From: PZPK01 sp965230795
Lineage (GTDB): Bacteria > Pseudomonadota > Gammaproteobacteria > Pseudomonadales > Oleiphilaceae
NCBI GenBank assembly: GCA_965230795.1
Contig: OZ246020.1
Location: forward strand, 2,418,001 to 2,482,000
Direction of reading: 5' to 3'
Length of the DNA stretch: 64,000 nucleotides
Below the pieces are notes generated by a model that was given only the letters and a program-made list of their open reading frames with translations, ran no database searches and was not told the origin of the DNA. This document shows, one piece after another, positions 1 through 8,888 of this stretch (positions are counted from its first letter, which is position 1; each line of letters opens with the position of its first letter). A program made the position numbers and the translations under genes.

Positions 1-23
1 TCTTATCTGACCCCACTTTTATG

Positions 24-1082
24 CTAATCCGGGCGCCCTTTCAACTTCCTCGATTCGTTAAGCGTGTGTTTGTAGAACTTGCCCAGGGCTTTGTCTTTCG
101 CGCGCTTTTCCATCAGGCTGGCTGAATTGAGGGCTTCTTCCCGCAAGATCTTTTGGTAGTTCAGCAAACGGCGTTCATCCAGATCACCCTGCTCGACCGC
201 TTCGAGTACGGCACAGCCCGGTTCGCTTTGATGCTGGCAGTCGCCATATTTGCAGGACAGAGCGAGTTCTTCGATGTCCGCAAAGGTGGTGGCGATGCCC
301 TCTTTACATTCGGCCAGTTGAATCTCTCGCATACCGGGCGTGTCGAGAATCAGTGCACCATTGGGCAAAGTAATCAGCGAGCGACGGGTGGTGGTATGAC
401 GGCCCTTGGCATCGTCTTCCCGAATACCGGACGTACTCTGTCGCGCCTCCCCAAGAAGTGTATTGATCAGTGTTGATTTACCCACTCCGGATGAACCGAG
501 CACGCCAATGGTTGTGCCTCCTGCCATCCAAACATCCAGTTGAGACACGCTGTCTGCATCCAGGCCATTGATGGCTTCCACGGCAAGGCCTGGGTCCAGT
601 GCCTGTACCTGGGTGACATAGTCCTCTGGCGAATCAACCTCATCTGCCTTGCTCAGAATCACCACCGGTTCGGCACCGGATTCATTGACCAGAGCCAGAA
701 ACCGTTCCAGTCGATTCAGATTGAAGTCTTCGTTCATGGAGCTGACGATAAATGCCGTATCGATATTGGCGGATATCAACTGGGGTTTCACTTGAGTACC
801 CGCCGCTTTACGCTGAAACAGGGTTTTGCGTTCAAGGACGCTTTGAAATTTTCCGGATTTATCTAACAGCACCCAATCGCCGACAACCAGTGCAGGCATG
901 GATTCGGTTATCGCTAAGGTGATGTGCTCAATGCCGTTCGCGGTAACCGTCGCGAGAGTTAACTGCGAACGATGCTGTTCGACCACGCGGGCCGCCGTGG
1001 CGTACTCCCAATCGTCCAGAGACAATTGCTGTTGAAAGTATGCCTGCCAACCCAGCTTAGCCAGCGCAGCGAAGTCAGACAT
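24..1082 (-). CDS. rsgA: Ribosome small subunit-dependent GTPase A
   Basis: RsgA is a circularly permuted GTPase that assists late maturation of the 30S ribosomal subunit in the cytoplasm. The 352-residue product has an N-terminal OB-fold region. The GTPase motifs then come in permuted order: LSKADE (G4), GSSGVGKST (G1, near residue 196) and DTPGMRE (G3). A C-terminal zinc knuckle follows at about residues 276-290, with the CKYGDCQH pattern and a later Cys. The length is normal for the family. The ATG start is preceded by a G-rich stretch. Nothing downstream can be judged because the window begins 23 bases after the stop codon. Confidence 0.97.
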   Translation of the reverse strand: MSDFAALAKLGWQAYFQQQLSLDDWEYATAARVVEQHRSQLTLATVTANGIEHITLAITESMPALVVGDWVLLDKSGKFQSVLERKTLFQRKAAGTQVKPQLISANIDTAFIVSSMNEDFNLNRLERFLALVNESGAEPVVILSKADEVDSPEDYVTQVQALDPGLAVEAINGLDADSVSQLDVWMAGGTTIGVLGSSGVGKSTLINTLLGEARQSTSGIREDDAKGRHTTTRRSLITLPNGALILDTPGMREIQLAECKEGIATTFADIEELALSCKYGDCQHQSEPGCAVLEAVEQGDLDERRLLNYQKILREEALNSASLMEKRAKDKALGKFYKHTLNESRKLKGRPD

Positions 1083-1112
1083 ACTGGCCCCTGTTTAGGT
1101 AACTAATGTTCA

Positions 1113-1457
1113 TCAGGGCCTGAGCGCGTCCGCAGGATTCGGGCATTTGGAATTGGCTATCTGCATGACCTGTGACTTCAGCTCGTCACTTTGGTCAATC
1201 TCGGGATACTTGTTCGGCAGTTTGCCAAAGCATTCGTTGGACGCACTCATCACGCCCATCATCTCTCCCTGCGCTTCGGCAAGTTTGGAATAGTCACCCT
1301 GGGCTTTGGCGCTGGTAATTTCCGCAACAGCCTTTTCAACAATGGCATAAGGCGCTTCCAGACAACTGCAAACATCATCGGCAGCGGCCTGCAGGTCTAC
1401 CGCAAAGGCGCTGGGCGATATCAAGATGGCGAGTATCAGATATTGTTTTTTCATCAT
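1113..1457 (-). CDS. Small exported protein of unknown function
   Basis: I do not recognise this family. The product of about 115 residues opens with MMKKQYLILAILISPSAFA, a clear signal peptide with a likely AxA cleavage site, so it is probably periplasmic. The mature part has four cysteines (a CSC pair, one mid-protein, one near the C-terminus), which could form disulfides, and it looks helical. I chose the ATG at 1457 because AAGGA lies just upstream; a GTG four codons earlier is also possible. The gene ends 30 bases before the rsgA start and could be co-transcribed with it. Confidence 0.7.
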   Translation of the reverse strand: MMKKQYLILAILISPSAFAVDLQAAADDVCSCLEAPYAIVEKAVAEITSAKAQGDYSKLAEAQGEMMGVMSASNECFGKLPNKYPEIDQSDELKSQVMQIANSKCPNPADALRP

Positions 1458-1518
1458 GTATTCCTTCACTGATTGGGAGGGACTGCCTTCGAGTGGAAAT
1501 GTACTCCTTTTCCGGGTC

Positions 1519-1543
1519 GATGGACACCGGTATGGCGTCCATC
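1519..1543. repeat. Perfect 7-bp inverted repeat between genes
   Basis: GATGGAC at 1519-1525 pairs perfectly with GTCCATC at 1537-1543 across an 11-base loop. It sits between the end of the solute-binding protein gene and the small exported protein gene. There is no adjacent T-run, so it is a weak candidate for a terminator of the upstream minus-strand gene. Confidence 0.4.
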
Positions 1544-1559
1544 CCTATGCCTTTTCGGA

Positions 1560-2378
1560 TTACAGCCCTTGCTCCTGAATTTCCTTGCTAACCAGTCGAT
1601 ACTTGCCTTCTCGGGATTCACGGTGGTATTGCTCGTACTTTCCGGATTCTTTTAGTTGTTGCAGGGCGATATCAAAACGCTGCTGGCGTTCCAGCGCTTC
1701 AGGATCAGCCTTGGAAAACAGTATATGCAGGTTGGTCAGAGGCTTCAGTGGTAGGGGGTGATGCGTGATTTTATTGACTTGTTCCGAGGGGAACAGATCA
1801 TACAGTTGCGCATATCCGACAGCAACATCGTTGGGGAATAAATCAATTCTGCCGGCCATCAGTTTGTGCCAGTTCAATTCATCCGAGTGAATCCATTCAA
1901 TACTATAAATCCCGTTTTTTGAGGTATCGAGAAATTCCTTGCCATAGTTATAACTGTTGGTACCCCCAATGGTCAGGTTGCGGAGATCCTTTAATGTCTG
2001 CCAATTAAAACGCCGAGACTTGAGATAAAAGAACACGTAACCATTTTCGTCGATGGCCTGACTGTAATAGTGATGTGTCGCCCACTCAGGTTTGTGGCTC
2101 CAGGGAAACGTGCCATCCAATAGCCCTTTTTCGGACATTAGCATGGCTCGTTTCCAGGGGAAAAACTGGAACACCACTTTGTCACCGGACATTTCAAAGG
2201 CTTCTTTTACAATTCGGGCGGTGACGCCGTAATGTTTGAGCTGGGGAGAGACATAGGGGGGCCAATCGCCCGTGGCGATGGTGAGCGTCTCGGAATGGAC
2301 CAAAGTTGAGCCCAATAGCAGACTGAGCAGCAAAGCTATCGAGGCAGCGAGGCGGGTACTGGTACATTGTGTCGCCAT
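1560..2378 (-). CDS. Periplasmic solute-binding protein, family 3 type
   Basis: This is an exported substrate-binding protein of the amino-acid-type (SBP_bac_3) fold. The signal peptide is followed by the typical opening TLTIATGDWPPYVSP, and the C-terminal half contains the fold's usual helix-rich end. I moved the start to the ATG at 2378: it has a strong GAGGGAG ribosome-binding site, and it places the hydrophobic leader at the N-terminus. No ABC permease or ATPase lies nearby, so this is an orphan binding protein. It could feed a distant transporter or act in sensing. The ligand cannot be predicted. Confidence 0.8.
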   Translation of the reverse strand: MATQCTSTRLAASIALLLSLLLGSTLVHSETLTIATGDWPPYVSPQLKHYGVTARIVKEAFEMSGDKVVFQFFPWKRAMLMSEKGLLDGTFPWSHKPEWATHHYYSQAIDENGYVFFYLKSRRFNWQTLKDLRNLTIGGTNSYNYGKEFLDTSKNGIYSIEWIHSDELNWHKLMAGRIDLFPNDVAVGYAQLYDLFPSEQVNKITHHPLPLKPLTNLHILFSKADPEALERQQRFDIALQQLKESGKYEQYHRESREGKYRLVSKEIQEQGL

Positions 2379-2499
2379 AACGACTCCCTCATCAGTGAGT
2401 ACCACAAGTATAGCAACGGCCCGGAATATGTACCCAATTAAAGCAACGGGTGGTACCAGCACTCCTGGACGTGTAAACGTTACAACCTGTTTGCTTTCC

Positions 2500-3390
2500 T
2501 CAACTAACAAGCAGAGATGCGCCCAGCAAGGCAGGCGTCATAAGGGATACACTGACATTCATGGCGAGGAATTTTGGCTGCTGTGCAATATAGTGGCTCA
2601 GACGCATGGCTGCTTTCATGGAGATAAATGCAAGCGGCAGCGGCAACAGTGCGATTAGCGCGAGCCCTGGTAGTACGTCCAGCATTACGGCGGCAACAAT
2701 TGTGATCAGCGTTGCCGCTACAAACACACCATATATCACACTGCTTGTGCGGGTGCCAAAGGCGATAGGAAAATGAAAACGCCCTACTTCCTTATCCGCA
2801 TCAATGTCAGGAAACTGGTTTAACAGCAGCAGGTTGTTGGCGAGAAAAAACGGTACCGCAGCCGTTACCCAGGCAAGTGTTGAATAGGTGCCAGTGAGCG
2901 CGTAGTGCGTCCCGGCTACCATCAGAAAACCGAAACCCAAACCCGGTGCAATCAAACACAGCAAGGGCGACCGGGTAATCCATTCTGTATAGGCCCAAAT
3001 CGTTAACAATCCTAGCAGCCCCAGCGGCAACAAGCCAATTCCTGCTGTAAACAGAAAATAGCAACCAATGAGTGCGGTGATGAGCAGGCTCAACCAGGCC
3101 AGGACAAGAACATGATTCGCATTCTCCGGTGCGGTTACCAATCCGCCACTGCCACCACTGAACGGTGTGCGTGTGGTCTTGTGATCAAGCCCGCTCTTAA
3201 AGTCATAGTATTCATTGAAGGTGTTGACGCTGATATGAGCCATTAGCGCCCCGATAAACACCAGAACCAGATCGAGAGTGGCGACGGGATGCCCGGAATA
3301 GGATGCGGTGCCAACACCCAGCAACACGCATACCGGTGCCAATATTAAAAAAGGCGGACGTGCAGACTGAAAGGTCTTACCAATGCTCAT
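2500..3390 (-). CDS. UbiA-family prenyltransferase
   Basis: This is an integral membrane prenyltransferase of the UbiA superfamily, which attaches a polyprenyl chain to an aromatic acceptor such as a quinone or haem precursor. The first Asp-rich motif is visible as NTFNEYYDFKSGLD, followed by a conserved Gly-rich GGSGGL. The second is NQFPDIDADKEVGR. About eight hydrophobic helices fill the rest. It resembles MenA-like members more than UbiA itself, but the acceptor is not clear. The ATG at 3390 is chosen; a GTG at 3408 in frame is an alternative, and neither has a good ribosome-binding site. It lies just downstream of the rnf operon on the same strand. Confidence 0.82.
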   Translation of the reverse strand: MSIGKTFQSARPPFLILAPVCVLLGVGTASYSGHPVATLDLVLVFIGALMAHISVNTFNEYYDFKSGLDHKTTRTPFSGGSGGLVTAPENANHVLVLAWLSLLITALIGCYFLFTAGIGLLPLGLLGLLTIWAYTEWITRSPLLCLIAPGLGFGFLMVAGTHYALTGTYSTLAWVTAAVPFFLANNLLLLNQFPDIDADKEVGRFHFPIAFGTRTSSVIYGVFVAATLITIVAAVMLDVLPGLALIALLPLPLAFISMKAAMRLSHYIAQQPKFLAMNVSVSLMTPALLGASLLVS

Positions 3391-3395
3391 CTTGA

Positions 3396-3443
3396 CTTCA
3401 TGACTCACTGACTAAGTGAATGAGTGAACAAGTGAATAAGAGA
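3396..3443. repeat. Degenerate tandem repeat with 8-bp period
   Basis: Six consecutive octamers read cttcatga, ctcactga, ctaagtga, atgagtga, acaagtga and ataagaga. The last three to five bases of each unit are nearly constant. The array covers the region just upstream of the prenyltransferase start, where a ribosome-binding site would be expected. Confidence 0.6.
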
Positions 3444-3477
3444 CACATGGACCGCTTACCTCAGCAAAGAAAGGCGA

Positions 3478-4362
3478 TCAGTAAATAAGCTCAGTCCAGC
3501 GGCCAGACTCTTTCAGTTTGCTTTTGAGTTCCTGCCAGTCATAAAGCGAACCGCAAATAGTGATTAATGTGTTTTCCAGCGTCTCTTCAATTTCTTCCAC
3601 GCCGGCGATATATACATAGGTGTTCTCACTCTCAAGCAGTGCCAGTACCTCATCTTCCCGCTTTTCCAGCGCAGCTCCCAGGGCAATTGGGTCTGACCAG
3701 TGAGGGCGCGGACTGGTTGCCTGAACCCTTTCGAAACTTTCCTGTTTGTCGTACTGAGAGATATCATCAGTGGCGTCGGTCATGTACAACATTTCCAGGC
3801 CGGAGCGGGCACCATAGAATAGCTTCACCTGTCCTTGCCATGGATTGTCCTCATCGTAGATTTTTCGCAGCAAGGCTCGAAAAGGCGCAATACCTGTGCC
3901 CATACCGATCATCAGGATGTTGGCATTGCGGTCCTCTGGTAGTACGAAGGAAATACCAAAGGGGCCATTGATGAGGATCTCGTCGTCAGGTTTGACATCA
4001 CACAGATAGTTAGAGGCGATGCCTTTGTAACGTTCGCCGCTGTATTCATCGAGATAATCACAGCGTACGATGCAGATCTTGATGTGAGTGCCGCCTTCTG
4101 AAGTGTGTACCGGCGTATCAGCTATCGTATACAAACGAAAGTGCTCGCTGTGTCCGGCTTTTAAATGCGCATCATGCTCCAGTGATTCCGGTTCATCAAT
4201 GATAATACCGATGCTCTGGCCAGGCTCAAAATGTATGGTCTGATTGGAGACAAGTAACTCCAGCTCACGCACTTCTTCCGCAGCACCGGCTGCGGTGAGC
4301 AATTTATTGCTGACAACGCGTGCCGTATAGCGGGGACCGTGTTCATAGTTTTCCAGTTTCAT
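3478..4362 (-). CDS. Plant-type ferredoxin-NADP(+) reductase-like FAD protein
   Basis: This flavoprotein probably moves electrons between ferredoxin or flavodoxin and NADP(H). The 294 residues show the FAD-binding RLYTIAD motif (RxY[ST] type), the pyrophosphate-binding GTGIAPFR motif near the middle, and a C-terminus ending in ELIY. The terminal aromatic residue is the hallmark of plastid-type reductases, in which Tyr stacks on the flavin. The gene is the last of the rnf/2-oxoacid oxidoreductase operon, 19 bases after rnfA, which supports a ferredoxin partner. The exact acceptor (NADP versus NAD) is inferred, not shown. Confidence 0.85.
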   Translation of the reverse strand: MKLENYEHGPRYTARVVSNKLLTAAGAAEEVRELELLVSNQTIHFEPGQSIGIIIDEPESLEHDAHLKAGHSEHFRLYTIADTPVHTSEGGTHIKICIVRCDYLDEYSGERYKGIASNYLCDVKPDDEILINGPFGISFVLPEDRNANILMIGMGTGIAPFRALLRKIYDEDNPWQGQVKLFYGARSGLEMLYMTDATDDISQYDKQESFERVQATSPRPHWSDPIALGAALEKREDEVLALLESENTYVYIAGVEEIEETLENTLITICGSLYDWQELKSKLKESGRWTELIY

Positions 4363-4381
4363 AGTGACCTCCCATCAGGAT

Positions 4382-4963
4382 TCAGGCGCCAAGGCCAGCA
4401 AACCCCATAAAAGAAAGTGAAAGAATGCCGGCAATAATCAAGGTGATCGCCGCGCCATCGACGACATCAGACAGGGGCGCCAATTCCAGTTTCTGCCGAA
4501 TACCTGCCATCAGGATCAGAGCCAAGGTAAAACCACTGCCTGCACCGAGTGCGTAAAATACACACTGAATAAAATCGAATCCCTTGTTGGTCTGAAAGAG
4601 TGCAACGCCCAATATCGCGCAGTTAGTCGTGATCAGGGGCAGAAAGATTCCCAGCGCCTGAAACAGGACCGGACTCATTTTCTTCAAAAACATTTCAACC
4701 AGCTGCACGGTCGATGCGATTACCACGACAAAGCAGATAAGTTGCAGATACAGGGCATCAATGGCAGCCAACAGGCTGTGAATGCCATAGGCGCTCAGCG
4801 ATGCGATCAACATGACAAAGCAAACGGCCAGGCCCATCCCAGTCGCTTTCGATACTTTCTCCGACACGCCCAGAAAAGGACAGATACCCAAAAAATAGGC
4901 CAGTACAAAATTATTCACCAAGGCAGCGTTGAGATAGATGCTCCACAGCGGTGTATCGCTCAT
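4382..4963 (-). CDS. rnfA: Rnf electron transport complex subunit A
   Basis: RnfA is an integral membrane subunit of the Rnf complex, which couples electron flow between ferredoxin and NAD to ion transport. The 193-residue length and six hydrophobic helices match the family. The conserved segment LAYFLGICPFLGVS near the N-terminus and TNCAILGVALF mid-protein are characteristic; each contributes a Cys to the membrane-embedded iron-sulfur site formed with RnfE. The start overlaps the rnfE stop by four bases (ATGA), indicating translational coupling. Confidence 0.96.
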   Translation of the reverse strand: MSDTPLWSIYLNAALVNNFVLAYFLGICPFLGVSEKVSKATGMGLAVCFVMLIASLSAYGIHSLLAAIDALYLQLICFVVVIASTVQLVEMFLKKMSPVLFQALGIFLPLITTNCAILGVALFQTNKGFDFIQCVFYALGAGSGFTLALILMAGIRQKLELAPLSDVVDGAAITLIIAGILSLSFMGFAGLGA

Positions 4964-5613
4964 CGACCTGCCTCCGCTGTGGTTAACGCAGTCTCTGTCT
5001 GCCTGACTTTGGCTTTCTTAGCACGATTAATGATAAGCAGCAGTATGCCGAGGGTAAAAAAACCTCCGCTGGGGAGAATCATAACCACCCAGGGCTGGTA
5101 GGTGTCCGGAAACAGGGCGATGCCAAACAGTGTGCCGGCCCCCAGAATCTCTCGAATACTGCCCATTGCAAGCAGCGCCAGGGTGAATCCCAAGCCCATA
5201 CCCAGGGCGTCCAGTTGTGCAGGGAACAGCCTGTTGCGCGATGCAAATGCCTCTGCGCGGCCCAGAATCAGACAGTTGACAACGATCAGTGAAATAAACG
5301 CACCAAGACTTTTGTGCACCTCAAGGCTGATGGCCTGAATGGCGAAATCGATCAGCGTCACAAAACTGGCGATGATCAAAATATAGGTGGCGATCCGAAC
5401 CTGCTTGGGTATGAAGCGGCGGAAGATGGACACCAGGGTGTTAGACATGAACAGCACACAGGTGGTCGCCAGCCCCATGGTGATGGCGTTGATCGCCGAG
5501 TTAGTAACGGCAAGCACCGGGCACATGCCCAGCAGCTGAACAAATACCGGATTCTCTTTCCATAGACCTTTGTAGAATTCCACCGCATTGGATGGCGTAT
5601 CTGGAGTGTTCAT
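4960..5613 (-). CDS. rnfE: Rnf electron transport complex subunit E
   Basis: RnfE is the membrane partner and paralogue of RnfA. The 217-residue product has the conserved N-terminal segment FVQLLGMCPVLAVTNSA and the mid-protein VNCLILGRAEAFA, the inverted counterparts of the RnfA motifs. Six hydrophobic helices are followed by a basic C-terminal tail. It overlaps rnfG upstream and rnfA downstream by four bases each, so the three are tightly coupled. Confidence 0.96.
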   Translation of the reverse strand: MNTPDTPSNAVEFYKGLWKENPVFVQLLGMCPVLAVTNSAINAITMGLATTCVLFMSNTLVSIFRRFIPKQVRIATYILIIASFVTLIDFAIQAISLEVHKSLGAFISLIVVNCLILGRAEAFASRNRLFPAQLDALGMGLGFTLALLAMGSIREILGAGTLFGIALFPDTYQPWVVMILPSGGFFTLGILLLIINRAKKAKVRQTETALTTAEAGR

Positions 5614-6374
5614 GGTGTGCTGGCCCCCTTCCCTGGTGACCCGGTATCGGTATCATTGGTCTTATCGTATAGATCCTTCAAACGTGCCCGCTGGGGATAC
5701 AGGTTTGGCAATATCGACGATGTGCTTGTATGCAGAATGCTTGCAATGGCATCTGACGAAATGGTCGCGCCGGTAATGCCGTCGATTTGCCAGGGATCGT
5801 TCTTTTCGCCATTCTTCACGGCAACAATGGCATTGGCCAGCTCTCTTCGATTTTCTGCCAGAGAGGCATCCAGATTATCGAAATTGGCAACGAAGGCCGG
5901 ATCTTTTTCAATCTTGTCACCCAGCCCGGGGGTTTCTTTACTGTCGAGAATCTGAATCCCGCTGATGGTCTGGGACGAGGGTTTATAGCCGTAAAGCAGA
6001 CGGATCGTGTCCTGATAGCCCATGCCTTGCGCCCTGATCGCGACGCCGGTGACATGGCCTGCGGCATCAAAGCCGGCGTAAAGGGTTTGGCCGCCTGCTT
6101 TTTCTGTATCTAACCCGGAATCTGATGGGAATAACTGCCCGTCTCGAGTCAGCACAAAATCACGTTTTCTGGTCGTGCCAGGCAGGACCTTGAAGATAGC
6201 GGCTTCCAGCTGTGCCTGCCGTTTCGCCTCGATAATGGGTTGCGTCAAATAGAACATCGCAACAATCAAACAGGCACAGGCAATCCCGGTGCCGACCAGC
6301 GCACGATAGGCTGGCCACACGCCCGCTCGTGCCGGATTTGTACCAGCTATTTTTTGGGCGACAGAATTATTCAT
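5610..6374 (-). CDS. rnfG: Rnf electron transport complex subunit G
   Basis: RnfG carries a covalently bound FMN on the periplasmic side of the Rnf complex. One N-terminal membrane helix anchors a soluble FMN-binding domain, and the flavinylation site is visible as ITGATISSDAI, with Thr in the [ST]GAT motif near the C-terminus. I chose the ATG at 6374, which gives the N-terminus MNNSVAQK. A TTG eight codons upstream would extend deeper into rnfD. The start overlaps the rnfD end by eight bases. Confidence 0.94.
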   Translation of the reverse strand: MNNSVAQKIAGTNPARAGVWPAYRALVGTGIACACLIVAMFYLTQPIIEAKRQAQLEAAIFKVLPGTTRKRDFVLTRDGQLFPSDSGLDTEKAGGQTLYAGFDAAGHVTGVAIRAQGMGYQDTIRLLYGYKPSSQTISGIQILDSKETPGLGDKIEKDPAFVANFDNLDASLAENRRELANAIVAVKNGEKNDPWQIDGITGATISSDAIASILHTSTSSILPNLYPQRARLKDLYDKTNDTDTGSPGKGASTP

Positions 6375-7476
6375 GCCGGTGTGTCTCGTTTGGCGCAATG
6401 ATTTTTATCGGCTCCGTTTTTGGTTCCCGGGCGGCCTTTGCGTCGACTTCTAGCCCGGAGTTTACGCGGCGAGGCGTACCAAACACCCTTGGCTGAAACC
6501 AGGGATCAATATGCGGCGAAACCGCATTAGCTAACAGAATTGCGTACATCACACCTTCAGGCATGCCGCCCCACAAGCGAATCGCGACGACCAACAAACC
6601 AATGAGAAAACCGTAAAGCAGCACCCCGGGCAAGGTATTGGGAGAGGCAACCATATCGGTTGCCATAAAGATGGCCCCCAACATCAAGCCACCGGAACAG
6701 AGCATGAACACCGGGTCCGGATAGCGCTCAGCATCGATCAGGTAAAACACACTGCTCAATGCGGCTACAGTGGCAAGGATCGACACGGGAATGCGCCAGT
6801 CCAGCATTTTCCTGGCGGCGAGATAAACGCCGCCCAGCACAATCAGCAGCACACCGGTTTCGCCCGTGGATCCGCTGGTAAACCCCATGAACAAATCCAG
6901 ATGTTCTGTTATCTGCTGTTCAAACTTCATTTTTGCCAGGGGCGTTGCGCTGGACAGACCGTCATATTGGGGCGCAGCGAAGGGAAAGGTCAGCTGTGTC
7001 GGTAACAGGGAAGAAAAACGCTCTGCCGGAAACACCGGCACCCAGCTGGTCATCGCAACAGGGAACGCAGCCTGCAGGAAGGCCCGGCCCACCAAAGCCG
7101 GATTAAAGGCATTAAAACCGAGCCCCCCAAAAAGCGTTTTGCCGAGACCAATGGCCACCACGCCGCCGCTGGCGACCATCCACAGGGGTAGGCCTGGAGG
7201 TAACGTCAGCCCCAAAAGCAAACCGGTAATCACTGCAGACCAGTCGGAAACACTTGAGCCGGAGCGATCCTTACGGCTAAACCAGTATTCGGTTAGCACG
7301 CACGACAGAGTGGCTGTGACCAGGCAGGCTAATGCCGCCAACCCAAAGATATAAACGGCATAGGCACTGACCGGCAGCAGCGCATACACCACGTTGCGCA
7401 TGATGATGTCGACGCTGGCCCCACTTCGTATATGAGGCGATGTGCTAATGCGCAATGTCCGTGTCGACTGGCTCAT
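6367..7476 (-). CDS. rnfD: Rnf electron transport complex subunit D
   Basis: RnfD is a multi-pass membrane subunit that also carries covalent FMN. The 369-residue product has the opening SPHIRSGASVDIIMRNVVYAL typical of RnfD/NqrB and a flavinylation region SGSTGETGVLL in the middle. The later helices contain GVMYAILLANAVSPHID near the C-terminus. The length is slightly over the usual 350 residues because of a polar tail. It overlaps rnfC by four bases. Confidence 0.95.
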   Translation of the reverse strand: MSQSTRTLRISTSPHIRSGASVDIIMRNVVYALLPVSAYAVYIFGLAALACLVTATLSCVLTEYWFSRKDRSGSSVSDWSAVITGLLLGLTLPPGLPLWMVASGGVVAIGLGKTLFGGLGFNAFNPALVGRAFLQAAFPVAMTSWVPVFPAERFSSLLPTQLTFPFAAPQYDGLSSATPLAKMKFEQQITEHLDLFMGFTSGSTGETGVLLIVLGGVYLAARKMLDWRIPVSILATVAALSSVFYLIDAERYPDPVFMLCSGGLMLGAIFMATDMVASPNTLPGVLLYGFLIGLLVVAIRLWGGMPEGVMYAILLANAVSPHIDPWFQPRVFGTPRRVNSGLEVDAKAAREPKTEPIKIIAPNETHRHE

Positions 7477-8813
7477 GACGCATGCACCTTGGATTTACGC
7501 AAATAACTCTTCGCTGCGCGGAAGCGTTGAACCAGCGGAATATGGGCGGGACATACAAAGGAACAGGAGCCGCACTCAAAACAATCCATCAGGTGCCACT
7601 GCGCCTCCATTTCTTCAAATCGGTCATTGATGGCCAGTTGGCCCATGCGTGCCGGATTCAGAAACAGCGGGCAGGCTTCGACACAGTAACCGCAATTAAT
7701 GCAGGGGTACTCTTTCAGGGTTGTCTGGCATTCGGCGTCTGTAAACGCGACGAAACCCGAAACACCCTTGGTAATGGGGATGTCCAGATTGGGCAAAGCC
7801 TGTCCCATCATCGGACCGCCCAAATACACTTCGGCAAGGTCATCAGCGACACCGGCCTGTTCCAGCGCAAATCGCAGCGGCGTACCAATGGGAATGCGAT
7901 AGTTACCATGCCGCTTTACGCCAGGGCCGCTGATCGTAATCACCCTGTCCTGTATACCCTGGCCACGAGGCAGCAAATGCCCGATTTGAGCAGAGGTGGC
8001 GACGTTGACAACCAACACACCAATGTCGGCCGGAAGTCCGCGACTGGGAATTTCTTTACCGGTGACCGCCTTCACCAGCATTTTTTCGGCACCCTGGGGG
8101 TATTTGACCTCCAGCGCCTCGACGCTCAAGGGCAGATCGTCAGGCGTGGCCTTGCGCAGGGCCTCAACCGCATCCATTTTGTTGGCTTCAATGCCAATAA
8201 TGGCCCGGTCTGCGCCGCTGGCTTTAAGCAGATAACGGACCCCCATCATGATATCGTCCGACTCTTCCAGCATGACGCGATGATCAGTCGTCAGATAGGG
8301 TTCACATTCAACACCATTGATCACCAGGGTATGGTGGCCCTGCTTGCGCGCGCCTTCGAGTTTGATATGCGTGGGGAAAGCCGCTCCGCCCAGGCCAACC
8401 ACACCTGCCATCTGGATGGCTTCAATGATTTGCTCGGGCGTCGATGTATTCAAATCGCAGGCGGGACCACCGTGAATGGTCTGTGTGGAACTGGGACGGG
8501 GCTCGATATAAATACCAGACACCATTTTGCCGGCAATGCCGGGCATTAAGGCTATGCGCTTGACGGTGCCCGATGCGGGCGCATGCATGGCAACAGAAAA
8601 GTGGCCGTCTGGCTCTGCTATCAGCTGCCCCCGCTGGACCTCCTGCCCCTCCCTGACGACCGGTAAGGCAGCCTGGCCGATATGTTGGGACAGGGGCACA
8701 CTCAACAGAGGCGCAAAGGGAAACTGTTTGATTGGATCGCTGGCAGTGCGTTTTTGCTCGGGCGGATGAACCCCGTGACGAAAACTCTTGTGCGTTTGCC
8801 CTGGCATCCACAT
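7473..8813 (-). CDS. rnfC: Rnf electron transport complex subunit C, short form
   Basis: RnfC is the peripheral subunit that exchanges electrons with NAD(H), using FMN and two [4Fe-4S] clusters. The N-terminal barrel-sandwich segment is followed by the Gly-rich GVVGLGGAAFPTH nucleotide site. Two ferredoxin-type motifs lie near the C-terminus, CINCGYCVEACP and CFECGSCSFVCP. At 446 residues it is compact: the long Ala/Lys-rich C-terminal extension found in the enterobacterial RsxC is absent, which is normal for many other bacteria. It is separated from the upstream oxidoreductase gene by 75 bases, the largest gap in the operon. Confidence 0.95.
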   Translation of the reverse strand: MWMPGQTHKSFRHGVHPPEQKRTASDPIKQFPFAPLLSVPLSQHIGQAALPVVREGQEVQRGQLIAEPDGHFSVAMHAPASGTVKRIALMPGIAGKMVSGIYIEPRPSSTQTIHGGPACDLNTSTPEQIIEAIQMAGVVGLGGAAFPTHIKLEGARKQGHHTLVINGVECEPYLTTDHRVMLEESDDIMMGVRYLLKASGADRAIIGIEANKMDAVEALRKATPDDLPLSVEALEVKYPQGAEKMLVKAVTGKEIPSRGLPADIGVLVVNVATSAQIGHLLPRGQGIQDRVITISGPGVKRHGNYRIPIGTPLRFALEQAGVADDLAEVYLGGPMMGQALPNLDIPITKGVSGFVAFTDAECQTTLKEYPCINCGYCVEACPLFLNPARMGQLAINDRFEEMEAQWHLMDCFECGSCSFVCPAHIPLVQRFRAAKSYLRKSKVHAS

Positions 8814-8888
8814 AGCGTTTAGCGTTCCTTTGACAGCCGTGAGCCGGCGATAGTCAACGCAGGGTTTCCCACTGATCCGTACTCCCCG

